Positions 11,014-21,987 of a DNA stretch of 64,000 nucleotides are shown here, one piece after another. Made by a program: the position numbers and the translations under genes. Location of the stretch: NCBI GenBank assembly GCA_039519185.1, contig CM076849.1, positions 107,389,806 through 107,453,805 on the forward strand, in the 5' to 3' direction. Numbering within the stretch: position 1 is the first letter of the stretch; each line of letters starts with the position of its first letter. The notes under the pieces were generated by a model. It did not search any database. It saw only the letters and a program-made list of their open reading frames with translations, and was not told the DNA's origin. Source of the DNA: Astragalus membranaceus (taxonomy: Eukaryota; Streptophyta; Magnoliopsida; Fabales; Fabaceae).

Positions 11014-11334
11014 AGCATGATGCCAAATTCTAGAATGTTTGAGAAATAACCATAGGATACTAAAATCTTGATTTTTCTAGAAACATAGAAACTAGAATTA
11101 TCTAATGATAAAAAAATAAGTACCGCCATATGTTGGGCGGTGGAGTGATGCCTATAAATATAGGCTACATCACTTTGCAAAATCAATCAAGAAGCCATCT
11201 ACTATACTAGTATCCATACTACCAACTATCAAGTGTACTACAATTACTCTATTAATACAATTTCAGTTTTCCATAAACTCCTCATTATCCATTTCTCAAA
11301 ACTATTTTCACCACTTGTTCTAAAACTACTAACA
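11008..11334 (+). repeat. 3' LTR of intact Copia element
   Basis: 327 bp, nearly identical to the 5' LTR, starting TGTTGAAGC and ending ACTAACA, followed by the target duplication GATAT. The polyprotein stop TGA is at 11011-11013. Confidence 0.93.
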
Positions 11335-11339
11335 GATAT

Positions 11340-12221
11340 AAACTACTGGGAATCTATAACCATCACCAGATTGCTGCGTTTAATTTGCTTCAGTTCGTTG
11401 TTGCCTAGGTTTCTTACTCTATTTTTGTTTTATGCTTGTTAATTGTTTCTTGTATCATGCATGTTGATTGTTTCTTACTCAGTTCCTTGATTGTGTCAAA
11501 ATATATCCACCACTAGGTAGCAGCACTGGCATTTAAAGATGTTATCTTGGATGCAAGAAGGTGGTCAGGTATGTTCATTTTTGTCAGTAGTTTTGTTTCT
11601 TTTATGCCATCTTTTGTGTTATTTTAAGGTTTAATTTTGGTTTAGGTTGGGATATTTGATTCCACAAAACAGTAACAAAACAGTGACATGATACAAAGAA
11701 ATATGCTGATGAAAATTGGCTGATGGAAAATGCAAGGTAGTCACAGATGTGCATGGCTTAGTATATTATATGAAAGTGATATATTTAACAGACTTCTTTT
11801 TGGCCAGTTTTTACTCAATGATCTTTTAAGATGGGATGGAGTCAGCACATGGCCCAGATTCAACAATGAAACCCTTATGTAGTTGATCCTACAATTGCTG
11901 TTATCCTTGTTGGCTTTGTGGCAAAGCCTTTGTCAGCTGAACTTCATAAAACAATCATTTTGAATTGTGATCATATCAATAACAACAACTACATATACCT
12001 TAATCATTTTGAGCTCGTGTAACTATTACAAATTTACAAATGCCTTATTTTTTGTACTTTTACAAGTGCGTGCTTTGCTACAAAGAGCTGATTATCTTAC
12101 CAAAAGCATGACCATTACTTTCTGCATTTCAGTCTTCTAAAAATATATTCTTTCCCGAAAAATGCATTTAAGTTCAGCCGGTACAAAACTAGGCAAGTTA
12201 ATTTCTTTTAAATTTAAAAAC
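11340..12221. other. CACTA right interior, unrecognised
   Basis: About 0.9 kb of AT-rich sequence between the Copia insertion and the right subterminal repeats. A small island at about 11517-11569 is flanked by AG and GT as an internal exon would be, reading AALAFKDVILDARRWSG, but I do not recognise it. No transposase sense is visible on either strand. Confidence 0.4.
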
Positions 12222-12437
12222 CACTTTTAAAGTCGGACATAACTATCACCTGACTTTAAAAGGTTACTTTTAAGGTCGGGCGCTTCTGTCATCTAACTTA
12301 AAAAGATACTTTGAAAGTCGGACTGTCACCCGACTTTAAATCTCCTGACATACAAAGTCGCCTTAATAGAAGTCGGAATGAAACCCGACTTTGAAAGTCC
12401 AATTCGTCCGACTTTAAATCCCTTTTCTGCACTAGTG
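12222..12437. repeat. CACTA right subterminal repeats and TIR
   Basis: About eight copies of AAGTCGG / CCGACTT and close variants lie in alternating orientation in the last 210 bp, ending in TGCACTAGTG. The density is much higher than at the left end, the usual asymmetry of CACTA ends. Confidence 0.8.
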
Positions 12438-12675
12438 ATTATGTGTCAGTTTAATCCAAACCTTGATTAGTGTACCTCTGAATTATTACAGAATTGTATG
12501 GTACTAGACTTTGTTGACGGGTAAAGTTTAGGATGTTACAAATATAGTATATATCGTAAATAAAACAATCGAAAATGGCTGGTCTGATGGTAAGTTTGCA
12601 AAGTTGAACCAACAGAAGATGGGCTCGTTCCCCACAATTGTTTTTTTGGTAAATACCTTGCGAAATTAATTTGCT

Positions 12676-12855
12676 TAACCCCAAGGGGTGGGTCTAGTGG
12701 AGCATGACAGCAGTTGTATCCGAGTGATCTCCGAATCAAATCCCCCTAGTTCCCTTCGGGTGAGGTAAATGTAATACATTCGTAAGTGCTCAAAGAGACC
12801 GAAGGTCTTCCCAGCCTTGAACTGAGTCGCCATCCCCTCACCCTAAATTTTTGTA
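12676..12855 (+). repeat. tRNA-derived SINE-like sequence
   Basis: GTGGGTCTAGTGGAGC resembles a pol III A box, and GAATCAAATCCCCC about 40 bp later resembles a decayed B box. A body and a T/A-rich end follow. The spacing fits a tRNA-derived SINE head, but the arms do not pair as in a real tRNA. Confidence 0.45.
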
Positions 12856-12971
12856 ACTAAAAAATGTATATGCAGTTGTGGACTTGTGAGTAGAGGATGA
12901 TACTCAATTTATACCAAATATCTTAAGCCACCAAACTGAAGTTATGAGTGAAAGACGTCAACAATTCTTTA

Positions 12972-13534
12972 GGGTGTGTTTGGATTAGAAGAGAAAGGGG
13001 GAAGAGAGAAAGAGGGAAGAGAGAAAGAGGCGAGAAATATAGCAGATTAGGAGTGTTGTTTGGTTTAAGTGAAAGAGGAGAAATAGGGGAGAGAAAGTTG
13101 TCTTTTGTTTTGGTTGGAGCGAAAGAGAGAAGGGAGAAAAAATATTAGTTTTGAAAGTACAAAACCACCCCTATGTGTTTGATCTAATTTTTTCTTTCAA
13201 TTATCTAAATAGTCATTTTAATTATTTAATTAAATTAGCTAAATATTTATTTTAATTTGCTATAAAATTATTTTAACCATTAAGTTTAATTATAAAATAT
13301 TTATTTTGGTTATTTAATTTAATTAATTAATTAATAAAAATTAATTTGAAAATTTGGTTGATAAAGTGAGGATAAGATGGTAAAATCATAAGTATTGAGT
13401 CTTTTCTCTTCACTTTCTCTCTACTTGCGGAAAGATTACAAAAACCACTTTTTCTCTTAACCAAACATATTAAAATCAGTCCGTGTTTCTTTCCCGTACT
13501 CTCTCTTCTCCGTTTGGCCTCAAACAAACGGTGT
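12972..13534. mobile_element. MITE-like element with purine-rich ends
   Basis: Left end GGGTGTGTTTGG followed by GA-rich sequence. The right end, in complement, reads CACCGTTTGTTTGAGG followed by GA-rich sequence, so the ends are imperfect inverted repeats around an AT-rich centre. There is no coding sequence. The flanks match a local repeat (see 15458-15600), where an uninterrupted copy reads straight across the insertion point, supporting an insertion. Family not determined; the GGGTGTGTTTGG start is common among plant MITEs. Confidence 0.5.
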
Positions 13535-13585
13535 TGATTCACTCAAGCCACCAAACTGAAGCTATGAGCGGAAGACTTCAACAAG

Positions 13586-14218
13586 TGATGAGAGCACGAG
13601 TTCCCTAAGCATGTGGAAGGAATTCTATAAAGAAAAATATTCAGCTCCAACATTTTAGAAGCCAAAACACATCAATAAGAAGCAATCATGGAATAACTAA
13701 TATTTCCTATTTTATTTTTAATTTTCGTATTTAATTTTAATTAAATAATTTTAGGTGTCTTTTGATCTTTCCTAAGTTAGTTTGTCGGTTTTAAAGGCTT
13801 GTAAAGTCATTATGATGACTAGTGGAGTTTTATTTTTATAATTATGTTTATTTACTAGGTATTGAATAATGTAAATGCACTTATCAATCTATTTGATAAA
13901 TGCATGATAGTGGAAATTTATTTAGTTTATTTCAAGAGTCACATTAGGTTTCCAAAGGTTGTGAGTTTAGCCTATAAATAGGGATCTTTTGTACTACATA
14001 AAGCAGATGATGAATATGAATGAAAATTGAGTTTCCTCCATTTGTGAGAGCTTCCCTTGTGTTCTTGGGTTAAAGAACCAAATTGATCTTATCAAGGCAA
14101 CTTGTGGCGATCAAAATCCATGACTTATCACTCACCTTCTCATCTATTTCTTGAGTGTGGCGTCAATATCCTTCTTTTAAGTCTCATAATCAACGCGGTC
14201 TTTCCTAGTTTGCCATCA
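13586..14218 (+). repeat. 5' LTR of TRIM-like element
   Basis: TGATGAGAGC...TTTGCCATCA. A TATA box sits in CCTATAAATAGGG (about 13972-13984), followed by a leader with splice-like and pyrimidine-rich sequence. Confidence 0.9.
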
Positions 14219-14220
14219 TT

Positions 14221-14232
14221 TGGTATCAAAGC
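14221..14232 (+). promoter_or_regulatory. Primer-binding site, tRNA-Met type
   Basis: TGGTATCAAAGC two bases after the 5' LTR is one mismatch from the initiator tRNA-Met complement TGGTATCAGAGC. Confidence 0.85.
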
Positions 14233-14259
14233 TTAGGTTCTACTCACTATTTTTTGATT

Positions 14260-14892
14260 ATGATGGAGGGAAGGCAAAGGGATTATGGTATATACATTAG
14301 AGATTTTGTGATGGATCCTGCATATGTGAAATACTTTTATGAAAATGGGCTAAAAAAATAGGCAGAAAGAGTAGAAAAGTTAGCCTTCAGAGAAAAGAAG
14401 AAACTGAGAGAAAAAAAATTAGAGGAGAAAATAGAAAGAGTGATTGCAGAAATATTTTGTGACCATCTTTGTAAAGTCCAAGAGTCACCAACCATTCACT
14501 CTAATATTTCTTTGTCTAGTTCTAATGCTATTCAATTTACTCAAGTATCTTTATCTCCAATGGAGGTAGAAGAGGAAGTAGAGGAAGAGACAATTTCTAC
14601 TTCTGAGAGAGAACAAAAGATAATCAAAGAAATAGAGGAAGAACTACAGAAAAATATTGTTGGTGATATTGTGAAAGATTGGAAGTTTGCAAAGGGGAAG
14701 AAAAAGAATGCATTTAAAAACCAAAGGGGAATGAAAACTTGTAGAATTTTTTTAAATAACCCTTTAGTTTATTATGCAGGTTTGGATTTGAGGACAAATC
14801 CTTTCGAAGAATGCGAGAATGATGAGAGCACGAGTTCCCTAAGCATGTGGAAGGAATTCTATAAAGAAAAATATTCAGCTCCAACATTTTAG
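14260..14892 (+). pseudogene. Small protein of the TRIM-like element
   Basis: ATG at 14260 opens a frame beginning MMEGRQRDYGIYIRDFVMDP. It meets one in-frame stop after about 34 codons, then continues uninterrupted to 14892, about 210 codons in all. The middle is Glu/Lys-rich and probably coiled-coil. No zinc knuckle, protease or RT motif is present. The last 24 codons are encoded by the 3' LTR (from 14820), so LTR sequence is also coding. It could be a truncated Gag head of a larger helper family. I do not recognise the protein. Confidence 0.5.
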
Positions 14893-15452
14893 AAGCCAAA
14901 ACACATCAATAAGAAGCAATCATGGAATAACTAATATTTCCTATTTTATTTTTAATTTTCGTATTTAATTTTAATTAAATAATTTTAGGTGTCTTTTGAT
15001 CTTTCCTAAGTTAGTTTGTCGGTTTTAAAGGCTTGTAAAGTCATTATGATGACTAGTGGAGTTTTATTTTTATAATTATGTTTATTTACTAGGTATTGAA
15101 TAATGTAATTGCACTTATCAATCTATTTGATAAATGCATGATAGTGGAAATTTATTTAGTTTATTTCAAGAGTCACATTAGGTTTCCAAAGGTTGTGAGT
15201 TTAGCCTATAAATAGGGATCTTTTGTACTACATAAAGCAGATGATGAATATGAATGAAAATTGAGTTTCCTCCATTTGTGAGAGCTTCCCTTGTGTTCTT
15301 GGGTTAAAGAACCAAATTGATCTTATCAAGGCAACTTGTGGCGATCAAAATCCATGACTTATCACTCACCTTCTCATCTATTTCTTAAGTGTGGCGTCAA
15401 TATCCTTCTTTTAAGTCTCATAATCAACGCGGTCTTTCCTAGTTTGCCATCA
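14820..15452 (+). repeat. 3' LTR of TRIM-like element
   Basis: 633 bp, differing from the 5' LTR at GTAATTGCAC (GTAAATGCAC in the 5' copy) and TTCTTAAGTG (TTCTTGAGTG). Followed by ACAAG. Confidence 0.9.
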
Positions 15453-15457
15453 ACAAG

Positions 15458-15600
15458 TCTTTAGCGTATATGACTATATGAGACGTCAACAGTTCTTTAG
15501 CGTGTTGACTCAAGCCATTATTAAACTGAAGTTATGAGCGGAAGACGTCAACAAGTCTTTAGCGTATAGTATAATTTTATATCCACTTGCTTTCTCTTCA
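15458..15600. repeat. Local repeat units split by MITE and TRIM
   Basis: Units containing GAAGTTATGAGCGGAAGACG, then TCAACAAGTCTTTAGCG occur at about 12926-12970, 13543-13585 (continuing at 15458) and 15526-15575, joined by TTGACTCAAGCC. The MITE-like and TRIM-like elements each interrupt one unit, so this was a short tandem array upstream of the kinase gene. Confidence 0.55.
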
Positions 15601-15737
15601 TAATTAATTTCAATACCGTTAATAAACTGGCAATTCTTTGTCAAAAAAATATAGCCAACCAATGTGGACTATCATTGTCTCACATATTTTCAACAATATA
15701 TTTATATAAAATAATTTATAAGAGTGGTATTTTTATG

Positions 15738-15747
15738 CTATATAATA
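15738..15747 (+). promoter_or_regulatory. Probable TATA box of the receptor kinase
   Basis: CTATATAATA lies about 60 bp before the preferred start codon at 15805. Transcription would be expected near 15770, downstream of the upstream in-frame ATG at 15754. This favours 15805 as the real start. Confidence 0.5.
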
Positions 15748-15804
15748 TTATGAATGACGAATGAAAAAAATAATAGAGCCGAGAAATATATAGTAAAAGC
15801 TGCC

Positions 15805-18800
15805 ATGGGGTTCCTTCCAAAGTTTAAAGTGGTACCTTTTTGGGTGTTTTTGGCAGTTTGCTTTTGTGGATTGATAACCCATGTTAATTCATCTTCTCCA
15901 GCCACTTTCCAAAGCAGAGAAGCAAGTGCTTTGTTGAAGTGGAAAAACAGTCTTGATTATCAAAGCCAGGCATCACTATCTTCATGGATTGGTAACAATT
16001 CATGCAACTACTGGCTTGGAATTACGTGTGACAAGTCCATGTATGTCTCTAAAGTAAATCTCACAAATATGGGGCTAAGAGGTACTCTTGAAACTCTTAA
16101 CTTTTCATCACTTCCAAACATTCTCACTCTGTATTTAGACAACAATGTTTTCACTAGTTCCATTCCTCAAGAAATAGGTGCATTAAGGAATCTAAGAATG
16201 CTTAGTATTTCACATGCAAATCTCACTGGGACCATCCCAACTTCAATAGGGAACTTGTCCTTCTTGTCACTTTTCCATCTAGGAGGGAACAACCTTATTG
16301 GCAATATTCCAAAAGAACTTTGGAATCTGAGCAACTTAAATTACTTGGGAGTTGAAATAAACAATTTAAATGGTTCCATAACTACCCAAGATATTGTGAA
16401 GTTGCATAAGCTACAGACTTTAGACATTGGTTCTAGTGGTCTTTCCATTATTGGTCCTATCCTGGAAGAACTTTACAAGTTGGGAAATTTAACATACCTT
16501 TCTCTTTTCCAATGTAAAGTAACAGGGTCTATCCCATTTTCTATTGGAATTTTGGCTAACTTGTCATACCTGAATTTAATAGGGAATCAAATTTCTGGGC
16601 ACATCCCTAAGGAAATTGGCAAGTTAAAGAAGCTAGAATATCTATTTCTTTCCGATAACAATTTATCAGGCCCCATTCCTATTGAAATTGGGGAATTGGT
16701 AAACATGAGAGAGATGAGGCTTGGTGACAATAGCCTCTCGGGAACAATCCCACGTGAGATAACACACTTGACTAGTCTTTATACTTTGTATTTAGAGAAT
16801 AATGCTTTCACTGGTTCCATTCCTCAAGAAATAGGTGCATTAAGGAATCTAAGAAAGCTTAGTATTCCAAATGCAAATCTCAATGGGACCATCCCAACTT
16901 CAATTGGGAACTTGTCCTTCTTGACACTTTTCCATCTAGGAGGGAACAACCTTATTGGCAACATTCCAAAGTCAATTGGCAAGTTAAGGAAGCTAGAATA
17001 TCTATATCTTAACGATAACAATTTCACTGGTTCTATTCTTCAAGAAATATGTGCATTAAGGAATCTAAGAGAGCTTGTTATTTCAAATGCAAATCTCACT
17101 GGGACCATCCCAACTTCAATTGGGAACTTGTCCTTCTTGTATCTTTTCGAACTAGAAGAGAACAACCTTAGTGGCAACATTCCAAAGGAAATTGGCAAGT
17201 TAAGGAAGCTAGAAAATCTATATCTTTACGGTAACAATTTATCAGGCCCCATTCCTATTGAAATTGGGGAATTGGTAAACATGAGGGAGATGGGCCTTGA
17301 TTCTAATAACATTTCTGGTAAAATCCCACCTACAATAGGTAACTTGACAGCTTTACAAAGTCTTACAATTACAAATAACTCTCTATCTGGTAAAATCCCA
17401 CCTACAATAGGTAACTTGACAGCTTTACAATATCTTACATTTGCCAATAACTATCTCACAGGACCACTTCCAACCGAAATGAACATGCTTGTCAATTTAT
17501 TTAACCTCCAAATATTTGACAACTATTTCACTGGTCAAATTCCTAGCAACATCTGCATTGGTGGAAACTTGAAGTTCTTTTCTGCTTATAATAACCACTT
17601 CTCAGGCCCAGTTCCTATGAGTTTTAAGAATTGCTCTAGCCTTGTGAGAGTCAGGCTTGAACAGAATAAACTGAGCGGAAATATAACAGATTCATTTGAT
17701 GGTGTATATCCCAATTTGTACTACGTGCGGTTAAGTGAAAATAATTTTTATGGGAACATTTCACCCAACTGGGGAAAGTGCCATAACCTGACAAGTCTCA
17801 ACATTTCAAATAACAACATATCAGGTGGTATCCCACCAGAACTAGGTCAAGCCACTAACTTATATTCACTTGACTTGTCTTCAAACCATCTGACAAGTGA
17901 AATTCCAAAGGAGTTAGGTAACTTGAGTTTATTGTCAAGATTATTGGTAGGCAATAATTATCTTCAAGGAAACATTCCTGTACAAATAGCATCATTGAAA
18001 CAACTTGAAACCTTAGAAGTTGCAACAAATAATCTAAGTGGCATCATCGTGAAAGAACTTGCAAGTCTGCCTAAGTTGTGGAAATTGGATTTGAGCAACA
18101 ACAAATTTAAAGGAAATATTCCTTTGGAATTTGGCCAATTTGCAGTCCTTCGAAGTCTTGATCTCAGTGGGAATCTGTTGAATGGAACAATACCAGAAAT
18201 GCTTGCACAGCTGAAATACTTAGACACATTGAATGTCTCACATAATAATCTTTCTGGTGTTATTCCCTCCAGCTTTGATCAGATGCTCAGCTTGTTATCT
18301 ATTGATATATCATACAACCAATTGGAGGGTCCAATTCCAAATATTAGAGCTTTCAATAATGCTACATTTGAAGTATTGAGAAATAATAAAGGATTGTGTG
18401 GTAATGTCTCTGGCTTGAAGCCTTGCCGAATTTCAAGTAGCAGAAAATCTCATAATCATAAGACTAGCAAAGTCTTAGTGATAGTTTTACCCATCACATT
18501 GGCAACTCTAATACTAGCACTGGTTTGTTTCAAATTCTCATATCAACATTGCCTAACTTCAACCACAAGAGAAAGTAAGGATGGAGGGAACGTCATTGAA
18601 GGTCAAAATCTGTTTACAATATGGAGTTTTGATGGGAAAATGGTGTATCAAAATATTATTGAAGCCACAGAAGATTTTGACGAGAAACATCTCATTGGAG
18701 TTGGAGGGCAAGGAAGTGTTTACAAAGCAGAGTTGAACACAGGTCAAGTAGTGGCTGTAAAAAAGCTCCATTCAGTAGCAGCACATGGAGAAAATTTAAA

Positions 18801-19734
18801 TCTAAAATCATTCACAAGTGAGATCCAAGCACTGACAGAAACTCGACATCGTAACATTGTGAAGCTTTATGGATTCTGTTCGCATCCGCGATACTCTTTT
18901 TTGGTTTATGAGTTCATGGAGAAAGGTAGTGTGGATATGATTCTTAAAGATGATCATCAAGCAGCTTCATTTGACTGGAATCAGAGAGTGAATGTGGTCA
19001 AAGATGTAGCTAATGCTTTATGCTATATGCACCATCATTGCTCACCTCCAATAGTTCATCGAGATATATCAAGCAAAAATGTTCTTCTGGATTTGGAACT
19101 GGTGGCTCACATCTCTGACTTTGGAACAGCTAAGCTTCTTAATCCTAACTCAGCTAACTGGTCCTCATTTGCAGGCACCTTTGGATATGCTGCTCCAGGT
19201 TAATTCCATTCAATTATATTTCTCTTATATCAAAGTTTCTTGTTTTCACTATCATTCATATTCAGTAAACCATAAAACATATCCAGTACTTTTGTAGGTT
19301 TTCCTTGCTAATCATTTTAGAATATAAATAAATGCTTCATAATTATCTATTTATATCTTATGTTTGTTTCTAGAATATATGTTTTGAACATGATTCCTCC
19401 TTTTTGATGTACAGAATTTGCATATACAATGGAAGTGAGTGAGAAATGTGATGTGTATAGCTTTGGAATATTAGCATTGGAAATAATTTTTGGAAAGCAC
19501 CCTGCAGGCGTTATAGCTTATTCCTCACCATCACCGTCCTTGTGGACAATCGTGGATTCCACTCTTGATGTTATGCCATTGATACATAAGTTGGATGATC
19601 GTCTCCCTCATCCTTCTAATCCTATTGTTAAGGAGTTAGTATCAATTGCAACGATGGCAATTGCCTGTTTGACTGAAAGTCCACGATCTCGGCCTACCAT
19701 GGAGCAGGTTACCAAAGAACTCGTAATTTCATAG
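15805..19734 (+). CDS. LRR receptor-like serine/threonine kinase (MIK2-like)
   Basis: Two exons (15805-19198 and 19415-19734) encode about 1237 residues. The chosen ATG lies in GCCATGG; an in-frame ATG 51 bp upstream is probably outside the mRNA. A signal peptide (FWVFLAVCFCGLITHV) leads to an LRR N-cap with CNYWLGITC near residue 65. More than 20 plant-type leucine-rich repeats (LxxNxLxGxIP) follow, then a membrane span at about 890-913 and a kinase domain. The kinase has the glycine loop IGVGGQGSVYKA near 963, Lys of VAVKK near 986, HRD Asp near 1087 and DFG Asp near 1105, so it is an RD kinase that looks catalytically complete. Such receptors sit in the plasma membrane and signal in defence or development; the ligand is unknown. 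The overall form resembles the MIK2 group. No disruption seen. Confidence 0.93.
19199..19414 (+). other. Intron of the receptor kinase gene
   Basis: 216 bp, GTTAAT...TGTACAG, phase 1, interrupting the kinase just inside the APE motif (GYAAP | EFAYTMEV). Splicing restores the conserved reading. A kinase-domain intron at this place is common in this receptor family. Confidence 0.9.
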
Positions 19735-19993
19735 TTGTCTTCAATGGATTAGTTCCATAATCTCAAATTTATATGCACACTCAAATAGCTGCAAGATTAA
19801 ACTTACTAAATATGCTAATGTTCTACTTGTGGATTGTTTTTTTTTGTAATTTGAAATCCTTTTTTGAATTGTTTTTTGTATTGAAAGTTTTGCACTTTTC
19901 TTGTATTTCAATATGTTTCATGCCCTATCATTTTTAATTGATTGTTATTGTATTTTTTATTTCAAATTTATTTTCTGCAAATTTATTGAGTCA
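19735..19993. other. 3' flank of receptor kinase
   Basis: T-rich sequence with no gene. It probably contains the 3' UTR and polyadenylation region. Confidence 0.4.
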
Positions 19994-20136
19994 CAAGATG
20001 TAGCTCAGTTGGTGAGCGAAGCGATACCGAAGGAGTGTGTGCAAACAAGAGGTATAGTAGGGTTCGAATGCCGAAAACTAACATTCTCCCCTTCTTCCTA
20101 ACTATTAAGCACTAACGTTTGCTTAAAAAAAACTAA
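19994..20136 (+). repeat. tRNA-derived SINE-like sequence
   Basis: GATGTAGCTCAGTTGGTGAG is a good pol III A box, and GGGTTCGAATGCC about 50 bp on is a B box. An A-rich end (TTAAAAAAAAC) follows near 20125. The 5' and 3' arms do not form an acceptor stem, so this is a SINE head rather than a tRNA gene. Confidence 0.6.
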
Positions 20137-21009
20137 CACCCTAGTTTTGATGATTCGAATCACTTTGTGACATGTTAATTACGTAAGTAGCTAATGTTTG
20201 CATTAAGTGTGCACGAAATATTTCTAGCGGACAGACAATTAGGAAGGTAAAGCATTATCAACTATATCAATTGAATGATCTTAATTAAGCTGCATAGCAT
20301 TGTCTGGGGACAAAGGAGTGAAGAAGTCCACATGATGGATCAGTTGTGTTCAAACATTTGAAAAAGTCTAACACAGAGGTATCAGTATCCTTAAAGGATG
20401 GGAAATTGAAAGTCACTTCAAGACACTGCCACTAGAGGGTCCCCTAGTCAAGAGGCCCAGCCCGTAGCAGTCGTCGCTGCAGCAAGACCTGTCCAAACCA
20501 GGGTGACCACGGTAGCAGTCGTCTCTATGGTGGATGTCCTTAACATGAATGAAATCAAGCCCAAGATGGAAAAAGTGGGCTGTTGAAAAAATCGGCTTTA
20601 ATTGATAATGACTTGTCAGTCTTCTTTTTTCTTTATCTAAAGATCCAAAAGTTCGATTGGGGAGTTTCTTGATCCATTGGAAAGATAAGAAAGATTTCTA
20701 CAAGTATATTGGAGCCATTATGTCATATTCGGTTACTATAATGGTAAAAAATGGTCTGGAAGTTGAAGACGGACTTTGGTGAAAGTTTTAATGTTTTTAT
20801 TTTAATTTATGTAATAAAAGAAGAAAACCTTTGGTTTGCATGCCTTGGTGACTCTTTAGATAGTTTTAGTACTTTTTAAATATCCACTTATAAGTGCTAT
20901 TGGATTAGTCACTTAGTTAAAATATTTATAAGCAACTAAGTAAAGATAGTTAAGATTATCATTAGGAATAATGTGACTTATTGTTTACATCTCCATGCTG
21001 CCCAAAAAA
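20137..21009. other. No gene recognised
   Basis: About 0.9 kb. A Ser/Ala/Val-coding, GC-richer patch at about 20430-20600 contains two similar GTAGCAGTCGTC segments and could be part of a retrotransposon gag, but no domain is visible. Confidence 0.3.
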
Positions 21010-21032
21010 GCAATATATATATATATATATAT
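21010..21032. repeat. (TA)n microsatellite
   Basis: About ten TA dinucleotides. Confidence 0.85.
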
Positions 21033-21069
21033 GGCCAATGAGAATGTAAAGATTAGATTCGAATTCTGA

Positions 21070-21269
21070 TTGAAAGTTGAGTTTTCCCCACTTGTGAGAG
21101 CTTCCCTTGTGTTCTTGGGAAAAAGAACCAAATCCGATCTTATCAAAGAAATTTGTGGCGATCAAAACCCGTGACTTATCGTTCACTTTCTCACCTTTTT
21201 TTTTACTGTGGCGTCAATATCCTTCTTTGAATCCCAATTTCATGGTGATCTTTCCCTAGGTTCACATCA
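21070..21269 (+). repeat. Diverged 3' part of TRIM-related LTR
   Basis: Shares GAGAGCTTCCCTTGTGTTCT, GTGGCGATCAAAA and GTGGCGTCAATATCCTTCTT in order with the end of the 633-bp LTRs of the element at 13586-15452, and ends ...TTCACATCA. It is clearly older and diverged, showing that more than one age class of this family exists. Confidence 0.7.
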
Positions 21270-21427
21270 GTTTCTCAAGAAAAATAACACAAAGGAGATT
21301 GGGTTCAGGCTCCATAAACAAAAACAAACTAAATAAGTAACGGGGAAGAGAAAACCAACCCGAAAAACTTGAAGAGCCTGAAACTTGACTTATGGAGAGC
21401 AATAGTGATTAGCTCCAACATAATCTA

Positions 21428-21987
21428 GTGTCATGCTCCCTCGGAACTCCCAGAGTGAACCGTGACCAACCACTGTACGCATGTAGGACAAGAACGACCT
21501 TTCGTAGAAACTCCGATCTACAGCTCAGCACAACTGAATCCCTGGGATGGTCTCTCCAACCTACTTCGAGTAGCACCTTGGAACTAGATCGACACTCTCA
21601 ACGGGGTCGGAACTAACCCTCATTGCCTCCAACGTGCATAAATGGTAACAGCTCTCCGATATCCAAAGATATTACATCCCTAGTAATGACTCACGCTCCA
21701 ATCAACAAAGGCCTCTGGCGGGTAGGATTAGCTCCTTGGCCCCCCAATTTTCCTTTATGGACCATTTATAAATAGGGGTTCTAAACCCCAAGTTTTGCAT
21801 AAGCTCGGTAGCTCACAAAACTCTGATTATTTTCTCTCCTCTCTTAAAAAGCCCTAATACTAACCTAGGCATCGAATTGTCTTTGTAGGGGACACCTCTC
21901 AACGTGAAGACAAGAAGACAAGTCGTCGTACACTGCCTTCAACCACCACCTTAGTGGAGGAGAGCCACAGTTGTGCAAATTCCAACA
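21428..21987 (+). repeat. LTR-retrotransposon LTR/leader remnant
   Basis: A promoter-like TTTATAAATAGGGG at about 21765 is followed by an untranslated-leader-like region (CTCTCTTAAAAAGCCC..., TTTGTAGGGGACACC). This resembles the R/U5 of plant gypsy LTRs. No second copy or target duplication was found. Confidence 0.35.

Larger units (their letters stand above)
6561..11334 (+). mobile_element. Complete Ty1/copia LTR retrotransposon
   Basis: A full-length element with 326/327-bp LTRs, a primer-binding site, one uninterrupted 1338-codon gag-pol frame and a purine tract. It is bounded by TG...CA and the 5-bp target duplication GATAT (6556-6560 and 11335-11339). By eye the two LTRs differ by one substitution (near 6791 versus 11240) and one extra T in the 3' LTR, so insertion was very recent. 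It sits in the interior of the CACTA element. Nothing in the sequence shows why it could not be autonomous. Confidence 0.95.
3687..12437. mobile_element. Non-autonomous CACTA (En/Spm-like) transposon
   Basis: Both ends carry the terminal inverted repeat CACTAGTGCA (3687-3696, with its complement ending at 12437), flanked by the 3-bp target duplication ATT (3684-3686 and 12438-12440), as CACTA elements make. Subterminal regions hold repeated, partly palindromic AAGTCGGGT / ACCCGACTT motifs, the usual arrangement for transposase binding. After subtracting the nested Copia element (6561-11334) the CACTA is about 4 kb. I find no TNP2- or TNPA-like coding sequence, so it would need a helper. It does carry a fragment of a host zinc-finger gene, making it a Pack-CACTA candidate. 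Confidence 0.88.
13586..15452 (+). mobile_element. Small LTR element (TRIM-like) with residual ORF
   Basis: Two 633-bp direct LTRs (13586-14218 and 14820-15452) differ by two substitutions by eye. A tRNA-Met type primer site follows the first, and the target duplication ACAAG flanks the whole (13581-13585 and 15453-15457). Total length is 1867 bp with a 601-bp interior. The interior lacks pol, so movement must have been in trans. The near identity of the LTRs indicates recent mobilisation, implying an active helper in the genome. It is larger than classic TRIMs and smaller than LARDs. Confidence 0.9.

Noticed and set aside
15754..15804. Upstream ATG as start of the receptor kinase
   Set aside because: It lies about 10 bp from the TATA box, so it is probably untranscribed, and the 17 added residues precede a normal signal peptide.
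19994..20100. Functional tRNA gene
   Set aside because: A and B boxes are present, but no acceptor stem or cloverleaf forms and an A-rich tail follows, so a SINE is more likely. The same holds for 22588-22680.
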